Shown here: in pieces, positions 1 through 7,590 of the stretch
Numbering within the stretch: the stretch's first letter is position 1
How the letters are laid out: every line of letters begins with the position of its first letter
DNA from: JBAZLV01 sp964586075
GTDB taxonomy: Bacteria > Nitrospirota > UBA9217
Direction of reading: 5' to 3'
Assembly (NCBI GenBank): GCA_964586075.1
Contig: CAZPGZ010000009.1
Coordinates: forward strand, 1 to 64,000
Length of the DNA: 64,000 bases
The notes under the pieces: model-generated
Told to the model about the DNA's origin: nothing
The model's input: the letters and a program-made list of their open reading frames with translations, nothing else
The model's database searches: none
Program-made: the position numbers and the translations under genes

Positions 1-63
1 GATGACATTCATCCCACGTGGCAAGCCACGGGGGACTCTGTCATGTTTTGCTAGAAGTCTTGC

Positions 64-82
64 ATGCTGTTGACAATTTGCT
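64..82 (+). repeat. 19-bp repeat containing a TTGACA box, copy 1
   Basis: The 19 bases ATGCTGTTGACAATTTGCT are identical to positions 52975-52993. Both copies are followed 10 bases later by a similar TTGTA-R-GTG block, so the shared unit is about 38 bp. It contains a perfect -35 hexamer but no good -10 at 17 bp. It may be a conserved promoter-type element or part of a small dispersed repeat. Confidence 0.55.
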
Positions 83-135
83 CAGTGCAGAATTGTAGGT
101 GAACTAAACATCACAACTACTGATAATTCACTTTT

Positions 136-144
136 TGCTATAAT
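136..144 (+). promoter_or_regulatory. Extended -10 promoter candidate
   Basis: TGCTATAAT matches an extended -10 element (TGn plus a perfect TATAAT). No convincing -35 lies 17 bp upstream, which is acceptable for extended -10 promoters. It would start transcription near 151, about 36 bases before the transporter start codon. Confidence 0.45.
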
Positions 145-186
145 TTGTTCACGCCATAAAATCCCGCAACCCTTCAGGAGTTTTTT

Positions 187-1407
187 TTGGCTGAGAACCC
201 TCTGAAACCGGAACCATCCCCTGATGTTCCTGACCAGCGCAAACCGGATAAGCGAGAAACAGTATTACCATCTTCCAGGACCAAAAACCGTTTCGACCGC
301 ATGGAATGGGCAGGGGCTTTTGGCGATCTCGGGACCCTCGTTCCTTTCGTTGTCGCCTATACCGGGATGGTAAAAATCGACCCGCTCGGAGTGCTGTTCG
401 CGTTCGGCATTGCCCTTATTTTCTGCGGCTTTTACTACCGCACACCATTTCCCGTGCAACCCATGAAGGCGATAGGCGCCGCGGCCGCGACGCAGGCTGC
501 ACAAACAGCCATTACTCCTGCCGCGATTTACGCCGCTGGTCTCGTGACCGGTCTTGCCTGGTTGCTGCTTGCGCTGACCGGCGCGGCAACGAAGATTGCA
601 AAGCTCGTTTCCCGGCCGGTTTTGACCGGCATCATTCTGGGACTGGGCATGAGTTTCATGCTTGAGGGTGTAAAAATGATGGCGAGCGGCTGGCTTATAG
701 CGTCCATCGGATTAGCGGGAACCGTGTTCTTTTTGAAAAACCGCACCATACCGGCAATGGTGCTGTTGCTGGCATTCGGTGCGGTATGCGGCCTTGTTCA
801 AAATCCGGAATTCGTAGCGGCTCTTGCCGGTGTTTCCGCATCGTTCAAGCTTCCCACCTTTGCATTGCACCAGATCACCTGGAAGGACCTTCTTGCCGGC
901 TCGGTATTTCTTGCCATCCCCCAGTTGCCGCTCACGTTGGGGAACGCCATCATCGCGATCCGGGAAGAGAACAACAGGCTTTTCCCGGACAGGCCGGTCA
1001 CTGAAAAAGGCATTGCGGTTTCAACCGGTCTTTTGAATGTGTTCGGTTCGTCAGTCGGAGGCGTTCCGATGTGCCACGGCGCAGGCGGCATGGCAGGTCA
1101 CGTTGCCTTTGGTGCAAGGACGGGAGGCGCTCCGATCATTCTGGGAGGCATTCTGCTTGTAATGGCACTGTTTTTTAGCGACTCAGTTGAAATCCTGTTT
1201 CGGTTGCTGCCGCAGTCTGTTCTCGGTGTTGTGTTGTTTCTTACGGGAGCACAGCTTGCCCTGGGAGCAGGCGGTTTCGGCAAAAACACCGCAGAACGTT
1301 TTATCACTCTTGCCACTGCCGCGTTCGCCATCTGGAACGTGGGCCTTGCTTTTCTCGTAGGGATAATTGCATCCTTTGCCGACAGGCGCGGGTGGCTGCG
1401 AATCTAG
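187..1407 (+). CDS. Putative sulfate/molybdate transporter (MFS_MOT1 family)
   Basis: The 406-residue product has a roughly 45-residue hydrophilic N-terminus followed by 10-12 hydrophobic segments. The motifs GDLGTLVPF and PVQPMKAIGA are typical of the MOT1/SulP-like family, which moves molybdate or sulfate across the inner membrane. Length is normal for the bacterial family. The start is TTG at 187, set by AGGAG at 176-180 with 6 bases between. It stands alone, convergent with the chemosensory cluster. Family membership is clear, but whether it carries molybdate, sulfate or both cannot be read from sequence alone. No molybdenum enzyme or cofactor gene is nearby. Confidence 0.85.
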   Translation: MAENPLKPEPSPDVPDQRKPDKRETVLPSSRTKNRFDRMEWAGAFGDLGTLVPFVVAYTGMVKIDPLGVLFAFGIALIFCGFYYRTPFPVQPMKAIGAAAATQAAQTAITPAAIYAAGLVTGLAWLLLALTGAATKIAKLVSRPVLTGIILGLGMSFMLEGVKMMASGWLIASIGLAGTVFFLKNRTIPAMVLLLAFGAVCGLVQNPEFVAALAGVSASFKLPTFALHQITWKDLLAGSVFLAIPQLPLTLGNAIIAIREENNRLFPDRPVTEKGIAVSTGLLNVFGSSVGGVPMCHGAGGMAGHVAFGARTGGAPIILGGILLVMALFFSDSVEILFRLLPQSVLGVVLFLTGAQLALGAGGFGKNTAERFITLATAAFAIWNVGLAFLVGIIASFADRRGWLRI

Positions 1408-1464
1408 CAGGTTTTGTTTTTCGCTCCCGTTTTAAGCCTCGAAACTCCTGCCGGGTCCGGGCAT

Positions 1465-1497
1465 AAAAAAGGACGGGCAATGTTGCGTTTCCCGTCC
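1465..1497 (-). terminator. Rho-independent terminator of the chemosensory cluster
   Basis: GGACGGG (1471-1477) pairs with CCCGTCC (1491-1497). On the minus strand the stem is followed by six T residues (1465-1470). It lies 40 bases past the stop of the last che gene and also separates the cluster from the convergent transporter. Confidence 0.85.
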
Positions 1498-1536
1498 CTT
1501 AAGACATGCTTCGGCTGGTTGTATCCGCGGTTCCGC

Positions 1537-1917
1537 TTATCCTTTGCCGCCCAAAATCTGGCTGACCGTGTTCAGAAGGTCCGCAGTCTGGATCGGTTTG
1601 GCGATGTAGGCGTTTGCACCCAGTGCAAGACCGCGCTTGCGGTCCTCGTCCGCGCCTTCCGTCGTGATAATAATGATGGGAATTGTTTTGTGCGCCGGAT
1701 CGTTCCGCACCATGGAAACGAGCTTCAGCCCGTCCATGATCGGCATATTGATGTCCGTCAGAATGATGTCGAATTTCTGGGTTGAGAGCTTTTTCAATGC
1801 GTCGATGCCGTCATTCGCTTCGACGATCTTGCTGCCGGGAATGCGCTTCAGCGCAAAGGAGATCAGCTGCCGCATTGTCGGGGAGTCTTCCACCACCAGG
1901 AAATTGTGCTCGGGCAT
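1537..1917 (-). CDS. cheY: CheY-like single-domain response regulator
   Basis: This 126-residue protein is a receiver domain only. It has the acidic pair ED (residues 10-11), phospho-acceptor Asp55 in LTDINMP, the switch Thr in ITTEGA and the conserved Lys in AKPI. It has no output domain, so it should act by protein contact after phosphorylation by CheA. It is the last gene of the minus-strand cluster, 12 bases after the GAF protein, and is followed by a strong terminator. A second CheY (16398-16778) lies at the other end of the cluster. Which of the two controls the output and which is a phosphate sink is not evident. Confidence 0.9.
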   Translation of the reverse strand: MPEHNFLVVEDSPTMRQLISFALKRIPGSKIVEANDGIDALKKLSTQKFDIILTDINMPIMDGLKLVSMVRNDPAHKTIPIIIITTEGADEDRKRGLALGANAYIAKPIQTADLLNTVSQILGGKG

Positions 1918-1929
1918 TTCAAACCTCCG

Positions 1930-2757
1930 TTATTTTTCTTTCAGCAGATCGAGAAAGCTCTGGATCGTCGTGAGCTTCCGTTCAGACTGCGAATACAGTT
2001 TGGAAGAAAACAGGGCCGTAGCGGCATGGCCGGCAAGCATGGTGAAAAGTTCGTAATCCACACCCGTAAAGGCCTGTTTCTGCACCAGAAGCTTGTAAAC
2101 AACAATTACGCCGATGACATGCTCTTTGATCTTGAGAGGGATGCAGACAAGCGGATGCAAATAGTCGACGCCCGTCACATTCGTGGGATCTCCTTCACGG
2201 TAGAATGACTCGCCGGCTTTCGCGGACGAACCGATGATTCCCTCGCCCAGTTTGATGGCCGGACGCGCCTCGGAGCTCATGCCTTCCTGAGCCACGATCG
2301 TCAGTTCATTTGTTTTCTCGTCCAGCATCATGATCGAAAACTCTTCGGCGCCGATCAGGTTCATGACGATTTCAAGAATGATCTTAAGCGATTCGCCGAA
2401 ATCGAGCGTGGAGTGGAGCTGATAGCTTGCCACATACAGGTTGGCAAGATTGTTGTTCTCGGCTTCAACCTCTATATAGCGGTTCGCGAAATCCTTGTTT
2501 TCCTCTTCCACAACGCGGTAGCGGGTAAGAAGGCTTTTGTTTTCCTCTTCCAGGAATCGGATCTTCTCCTCCAGCGTGTTCAGCCTGAGGTCGCCTTCCC
2601 TGCCGGAAAACTTGGTCACCTCCTCAAGCTGGGCGACCCGGTAGCGGAGCTTCTCATTTTCCTTCAGCAGTTCATGGGTGAACTCCTCACCTTTTTTGAA
2701 AACCTGGAGAAACTCTTCAACTTTTTTGGAAATTGATGCGGGTTCCTTCTCCATCAA
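1930..2757 (-). CDS. Coiled-coil and GAF domain protein of the chemosensory cluster
   Basis: The 275-residue protein starts with a charged coiled coil (about residues 5-105, heptads rich in Glu, Leu and Lys). A GAF domain follows (about 110-255; EEFSIMMLDEKTNELTIVAQEG and a VCIPLKIKEHVIGVIVVY core). GAF domains bind small ligands or dimerise. There is no enzymatic output, so it is likely a cytoplasmic adaptor or sensor. It lies between cheB and the distal cheY. The GAF resembles that of the DUF4388 protein at the other end of the cluster, which suggests the two respond to related cues; that last point is inference. Confidence 0.75.
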   Translation of the reverse strand: MMEKEPASISKKVEEFLQVFKKGEEFTHELLKENEKLRYRVAQLEEVTKFSGREGDLRLNTLEEKIRFLEEENKSLLTRYRVVEEENKDFANRYIEVEAENNNLANLYVASYQLHSTLDFGESLKIILEIVMNLIGAEEFSIMMLDEKTNELTIVAQEGMSSEARPAIKLGEGIIGSSAKAGESFYREGDPTNVTGVDYLHPLVCIPLKIKEHVIGVIVVYKLLVQKQAFTGVDYELFTMLAGHAATALFSSKLYSQSERKLTTIQSFLDLLKEK

Positions 2758-2993
2758 GCCCTCCTGAAGACGCTGTCTCAGGGTCCTGCGTCTATCATGG
2801 TATCCGGAAAAACCTATACCAAGTTATTATCGGCAGAACAGTTTGTTTCTTTAGTCGTACATAAAAAATATTTCAAGTATTGATAATAGTTGAATTTATA
2901 ATAAAGAGCAACAAAAAACGGATAAACTCTGTTGCGGGCTTCGGAGCAGTATCATATATTATATACTCGGCCAAGCCCCCGGCAATCTCTGTT

Positions 2994-4073
2994 TCAGTCC
3001 AACATCTGGTTTTTTGATTTGCACCGTCTCAGGATCTCGTCCGCAATTCTGTCAAGCGGCAGCACCTTGTCAACCGCTCCGGTATGAATGGCTTCCTGAG
3101 GCATGCCGAAAATAACAGCGCTTTCTTCGCTTTCGGCCAGGCATTGTCCCTGCCGGTTCTTTATGGCAATCACCCCCTCCGCTCCGTCCCGGCCCATGCC
3201 GGTCAAAACAACCCCGAGCGTTGCGGTCCCGCAAACATCGGCAGCAGACACCATCATGCGGTCCGCAGAAGGCACATGTTTGTCTGATGGGTCGGGAAGA
3301 ACAAGCTCGGCCCGCAGTCCGTCCTGGTCTCTTTTCAGCAGGAGATGGTGTCCTCCCGGCGCAATCAGCGCCGTGCCCGGGTCAACGCGGTCGCCGTCTG
3401 CGGCCTCGCTCACGACAAGAGAGGATATCTTGTTGAGGCGCTCTGCGAAACTTTTCGTAAAACCTGCGGGCATATGCTGGGTGATCACGATGCCGGCATT
3501 GAAATCTGGAGGAAGTGCGGTGAGAATCGCCTGAAGCGCCGGCGGACCTCCGGTGGATGCCGCGATGGCAACAACTTCTATCGGCCCCGGTTCCCGCCTT
3601 TTTTCGTCTTCTTTTCTGACTGACGGAGGCGCTTGCTCCCGGGACAAAAGGTTGATCGCGGACTTTACTTTGGTCATCTCCAGATTCAGCACGGCGTGCA
3701 CCCTGGCTACAAGGTCGTCCTTGATTTTTTCTATGCTTCGGGAAATGCGCGCTTCGGGTTTTGCCAGGAAATCGACTGCGCCGAGTTCCAGGGCGCGGAA
3801 CACGCTTCGGCTGTCGGAGCGCGCTGAAAGCACGAGCACGGGCGTCGGCCGCTCTTTCATGAGCCAGCGCAGAAAGGAGAAGCCGTCCATATCCGGCATT
3901 TCCAGATCAAGCGTGATGACATCAGGCCTGAGGCGGAGCGTCTTTGCGATGGCATCAATACCATCCACGGCGCTCCCGACGACGGTGATCCCGGGATCCT
4001 GCTCGAGCATCTGAGCAATGACGGTTCTGTTGTAGGCGGAATCATCAACAACCAGTACTGTTATTTTTTTCAT
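2994..4073 (-). CDS. cheB: Chemoreceptor methylesterase/deamidase CheB
   Basis: This 359-residue protein has an N-terminal receiver (Asp56 in TLDLEMPDMDG, Lys106) and a C-terminal methylesterase. The catalytic triad is visible: Ser173 in AASTGGP, His200 in ITQHMP and Asp296 in GMGRDGAEG. It removes methyl groups from MCP glutamates and is activated by CheA. The ATG at 4073 is preferred because the receiver begins right there. The frame extends upstream to 4208, but that extension overlaps cheR and looks non-coding. A 236-base untranslated space (2758-2993) separates it from the GAF gene, so the last two genes could have their own promoter. Confidence 0.95.
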   Translation of the reverse strand: MKKITVLVVDDSAYNRTVIAQMLEQDPGITVVGSAVDGIDAIAKTLRLRPDVITLDLEMPDMDGFSFLRWLMKERPTPVLVLSARSDSRSVFRALELGAVDFLAKPEARISRSIEKIKDDLVARVHAVLNLEMTKVKSAINLLSREQAPPSVRKEDEKRREPGPIEVVAIAASTGGPPALQAILTALPPDFNAGIVITQHMPAGFTKSFAERLNKISSLVVSEAADGDRVDPGTALIAPGGHHLLLKRDQDGLRAELVLPDPSDKHVPSADRMMVSAADVCGTATLGVVLTGMGRDGAEGVIAIKNRQGQCLAESEESAVIFGMPQEAIHTGAVDKVLPLDRIADEILRRCKSKNQMLD

Positions 4074-4137
4074 AATCCTGTCACGCGTGTCGAGGCTGTG
4101 CCAGCAAAACGTCCCGGAGGCCGCTGGCTCCGTTTTT

Positions 4138-4998
4138 TTATCCCATTTTCGCACGCAGCGGTTTCCGGTAGACCATATCGTGCTTGAGCGTCCTGAGCTC
4201 GAAGGCATTCGAAATATTAATAAGTGATTCTGAATGTCCCAGCAGGAGATATCCTCCTTCTCTCAGCTTTCGGGAAAACGTTTCGATCACTTTTCTTTTC
4301 GCTTCCTTGTCAAAATAGATGATCACATTCCGGCAGAAAATGACATCCATGGTACCGATCAGGCTGATTTTGCCCGGATCCAGCAGGTTCACCGAGCTGA
4401 AGGACACCAAATTCCTTACAGCGTCGATGATACGGTAGTCGCCGTTCTCCTCCGAAAAATATTTCGTTAGCATTTCCGGGCTTGTCACCCGGTGCGCGCT
4501 TTTTTTATAGACGCCCCTGCGCGCCGCGTGCAACACCCGCTGATTGATGTCGCTGCCGAGAATTTCAACCTGCCAGTCGCGCCACCAGTCGCCTGATTCC
4601 AGCAGAAGGATGGCGATGGTATACGGCTCTTCTCCCGTGGAACAGCCGGCGCTCCATATGCGAAGGGTCTTTCGATCAGCGAACGCTTGCCGCAATTCCG
4701 GCAGAATTTCTTCGGAAAAGGCCTGCAACTGCGCACTTTCCCGGAAAAAATAGGTTTCGTTGGTGGTGAGGCTGTCAATAAGGACGGAAAGCTCCTCCTC
4801 CCGTTTCCGGTCGTAACGGAGGAAATGGTAGTATTCTTCAAAGCTCTTGAGCCGATGCTGCTCGAGACGTCGCGCGAGACGGCGCTGCAGCAGAAACTTG
4901 GAGCTGTCATCGAAAAAAATCCCGCAATAGGCATGGACAAAATCCCGGAGAAGCCTGAATACATCATCCGGCAGCGGAATGGTCTGCTCTTCAAACAT
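4138..4998 (-). CDS. cheR: Chemoreceptor methyltransferase CheR
   Basis: The 286-residue protein has an N-terminal helical domain and a SAM-binding methyltransferase domain. Visible motifs are WSAGCSTGEEPYTIAILL (SAM loop) and VIFCRNVIIYFD. It methylates glutamates of the cluster's MCPs and opposes CheB. The C-terminus shows no TPR extension. The ATG at 4998 directly abuts the stop of the HEAT-repeat gene (4999), which indicates translational coupling. Confidence 0.95.
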   Translation of the reverse strand: MFEEQTIPLPDDVFRLLRDFVHAYCGIFFDDSSKFLLQRRLARRLEQHRLKSFEEYYHFLRYDRKREEELSVLIDSLTTNETYFFRESAQLQAFSEEILPELRQAFADRKTLRIWSAGCSTGEEPYTIAILLLESGDWWRDWQVEILGSDINQRVLHAARRGVYKKSAHRVTSPEMLTKYFSEENGDYRIIDAVRNLVSFSSVNLLDPGKISLIGTMDVIFCRNVIIYFDKEAKRKVIETFSRKLREGGYLLLGHSESLINISNAFELRTLKHDMVYRKPLRAKMG

Positions 4999-6990
4999 TT
5001 ATCGTTTCAATGCCTCTTTCGCCGCCCGGCGGACGGTCGCATCCGGATCGTTGAGGGCGGTCTTCTCAAGGATGGATTCCATTGCTGCGTCCTGCTGCTG
5101 CTTCAGTACCTCGACAGCCGCTTTTCTGACGATCCAGTGAGGATCCGTCAGGCAGGACTGAACTGCCTCCCGCACAGCGGGCTCCCGGTAGCCGGAAAGG
5201 GCCGCCAGTGCGGTCCTTCGCACCTCCGGGTCCGGGTGGCCGATAAGAGCAAGGAGCGGTTCCCGGGCCGCGGGCACCTTCAGTTTTCCCAACGACTCCA
5301 CAACGGCAAGCAGAAAGACATCTGTCGCGTTCTTTAAATGCGCAAGAAGGATTTCCCCCGCCAGCTCGTTGCCGATCCGGCATAGCCCCCGGGCCGCAGC
5401 AGCCCGGACCCAAAGATCAGTGTCTTCAAGAAGGGAAACAAGCGCGGAAAAAGCCCCCTGCGCGTTCAGTCCTGCAAGAGCCTCTGCCGCGAGCATCCTT
5501 ACCTCAGGATCATCGTCCGTGGCCGCAAACAGGAGCGACTTGAACGCCTGCCCGGTGGATACGCTGCCAAGTGCATGGACTGCCGCTTTTCTTACCTCCG
5601 GATTTTCGTCCTTCAGCGCAAAAGACAGGGCTGCTATGGCCTTGTCCGCGGTAAACCTGCCGAGAAGAAGGACGATGTTTCTGCGCAAAAGCGTGTTCCT
5701 CGTTGAAAAGTCCCGTGTCAGTTCATCCAGCAGGGACTCATCGCCGACGGCGGCCAGCGCGTGGATCGCCGACTCCTGTACGCTTTCGTATTCATCCGTC
5801 AGCAACTCAAGCAGCGGTTTGATAGCACGTCTGCTTTGAATCCGTCCGAGCGCAAGGGCCGAGGCGCTCCGCACATGGCCGTTTTCATCCTGCAGCAGGC
5901 TGATCAGCGGCATCTCTGCTTCGAGACTGCGTATATCTCCCAGGACACGCGCAATAGTACGCCGTACCAGCGCATTCGCGCTGGCAAGATGATCGAACAG
6001 CAGCGGCGCCTGGTTTTTCTCAAGGTACCGGAGCGACTGCGCCACCGGTTCTTCAAATTCCTCCTCCGTCAACAGCGACAGCAGCTTGCCAATCGAACTC
6101 TCCTTCCCGCCCCATCCAAGAAGGGAGATCACCGCTTTCTGAAGACCGCCCGTGCTTGTGGCGAGCATCTCCTCCAGAAAGTCCGCTGCCTGTCCGCGCA
6201 TGGCGCTGCGCACGGTTTCCCGCACGGTCCGTTGTTCCGCCTCACCGCTCTTTTCTGCAATTGCGGCAATCGCCATACACGACGCCTCGCGGACAATCCG
6301 GAGGGGGTCGGCAAGACCGGCGATCAGGGGGGCAAGCGTATGCACATTGCCGATTCTGCCGAGCGACCCGATGACCGGCTCCCGGAGACCCGGACGGTTC
6401 AGGGCCTCCAGCAGCGGTTTGAGCGCGCGTTCATCGCCGATCGACCCCAGCGCCTCCGCCGCGGCATAGTCCAGCCAGCCTTGATCTGAACGGGCAAGAC
6501 AGGCAAGCAGTGCGTCTACAGCCCGCGGGTCGCGCAGCTTGCCGAGAGCTTCTGCGGCAGCCACCCGGATATTTTCATCCGCATCTTCAAGTTTTTTCAC
6601 CAAGACCTGCAGCGAGCGGGGATCGGCGATATCGCCGAGGATGTCAACGACAAACTTGCAGACGTCGGCATCGGGGGTTTCCAGCATGGGGAGCAGTGCG
6701 GGAACCGCCGGTTTTCCGATCTGGACAAGGGCCTCAATGGCGGAATTCCTCGTGCCCGCATTGTCCTGAGCACTCAGGGACTGGAGCAGCATGTTTACAA
6801 CGTCTTCACCGCCGATCGATACGATGGCTTCGACTGCGGTCTTCCTCACCCGCCAGTCAACGTCCGCCATGGCGCGAAAGAGCAGGGAAACCGCAGCCTG
6901 TCCCCCTCGGCCAAGCTCCACGGTTGCCTCACGCCGCTCTTCAACGTTCCTGCTCGCTAGCTTTTCCCCAAGCCGTTCAATATCCGGCAT
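4999..6990 (-). CDS. HEAT-repeat (PBS lyase type) scaffold protein
   Basis: The 663-residue protein is built almost entirely of about 20 units of roughly 31 residues with the HEAT pattern DPEVRxAAVxALG. There are no transmembrane segments or signal peptide. Such solenoids are protein-binding scaffolds. As I recall, a HEAT-repeat protein is part of the Che7 chemosensory system of Myxococcus xanthus, so this pairing has precedent. Here it sits between cheW and cheR, abutting cheR and overlapping cheW by 14 bases, so it very likely works in the chemosensory complex. Its partner is unknown. Confidence 0.85.
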   Translation of the reverse strand: MPDIERLGEKLASRNVEERREATVELGRGGQAAVSLLFRAMADVDWRVRKTAVEAIVSIGGEDVVNMLLQSLSAQDNAGTRNSAIEALVQIGKPAVPALLPMLETPDADVCKFVVDILGDIADPRSLQVLVKKLEDADENIRVAAAEALGKLRDPRAVDALLACLARSDQGWLDYAAAEALGSIGDERALKPLLEALNRPGLREPVIGSLGRIGNVHTLAPLIAGLADPLRIVREASCMAIAAIAEKSGEAEQRTVRETVRSAMRGQAADFLEEMLATSTGGLQKAVISLLGWGGKESSIGKLLSLLTEEEFEEPVAQSLRYLEKNQAPLLFDHLASANALVRRTIARVLGDIRSLEAEMPLISLLQDENGHVRSASALALGRIQSRRAIKPLLELLTDEYESVQESAIHALAAVGDESLLDELTRDFSTRNTLLRRNIVLLLGRFTADKAIAALSFALKDENPEVRKAAVHALGSVSTGQAFKSLLFAATDDDPEVRMLAAEALAGLNAQGAFSALVSLLEDTDLWVRAAAARGLCRIGNELAGEILLAHLKNATDVFLLAVVESLGKLKVPAAREPLLALIGHPDPEVRRTALAALSGYREPAVREAVQSCLTDPHWIVRKAAVEVLKQQQDAAMESILEKTALNDPDATVRRAAKEALKR

Positions 6991-7459
6991 TTCCGACCTC
7001 CGCCAGGGCTGACCTTTCCTGCTGGCTCAGGATCTTGCTGCTGTCGAGAAGTACAATGAGACGGCCGCCTACTTTGCCCATCCCGGCAATGAATTCGACA
7101 TCACGACCAACCGCGCGCGGCGGCGCTGAATCGATGTCCTTGCGCGGTATGCTGAGGACTTCCTTCGCCGCATCCACAATAAAACCGACCAGGTCCCTGG
7201 CCGTCCCCGACAAGGTGGGGACAGCACCCCGGAGAATGACCATGCGCATGGTTTTCGGGTTCGGGACAGACGTGCCCGGCAAAAAACGCTTCCGCAAATC
7301 AATGATGGGAATGATGGTTCCCCGGAGATTGACCACCCCTTCGATGAATTCCGGCATGCGGGGAAGCGGTGTGATCTTGAGCGGACGGATGATCTCGGTT
7401 ATGAACTGGATATCGAGTCCATACTCCTCGACGCCTATCTGAAAAGTCACGACCTGCAT
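6977..7459 (-). CDS. cheW: CheW-like coupling protein (downstream copy)
   Basis: CheW fold: MQVVTFQIGVEEYGLDI, the loop GVVNLRGTIIPIIDLRKRF and a C-terminal sheet. It couples CheA to receptors. The ATG at 7459 gives 160 residues and begins at the conserved first strand. The open frame reaches 7570, and the upstream region has no clear ribosome binding site at either point, so the start is not certain. It ends 14 bases inside the HEAT gene. Two CheW proteins (see 12743-13402) with two MCPs suggest one adaptor per receptor, or one shared and one specialised. Confidence 0.9.
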   Translation of the reverse strand: MQVVTFQIGVEEYGLDIQFITEIIRPLKITPLPRMPEFIEGVVNLRGTIIPIIDLRKRFLPGTSVPNPKTMRMVILRGAVPTLSGTARDLVGFIVDAAKEVLSIPRKDIDSAPPRAVGRDVEFIAGMGKVGGRLIVLLDSSKILSQQERSALAEVGNAGY

Positions 7460-7590
7460 GGCGTCGTCCGTAACTACTGGTTTTTTATCTCTGGCCAACG
7501 TACGTCTCACGGTCCTAGCCTCTGTTGCTGCAAAAAATTCTATTCCCCGGGTTCGATACCACTGCACCATGCGGGGGTCTGCAGCAGCCG

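Larger units (their letters stand above)
1..186. other. Intergenic leader region before the transporter gene
   Basis: No gene is visible. Near the left edge is a compact hairpin, CGTGGC-AA-GCCACG (about 17-30), without a following T-run. A 19-bp sequence at 64-82 recurs at 52975-52993. A TATAAT with an upstream TG (extended -10, 136-144) sits about 43 bases before the TTG start and is the best promoter candidate for the transporter. Confidence 0.5.
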
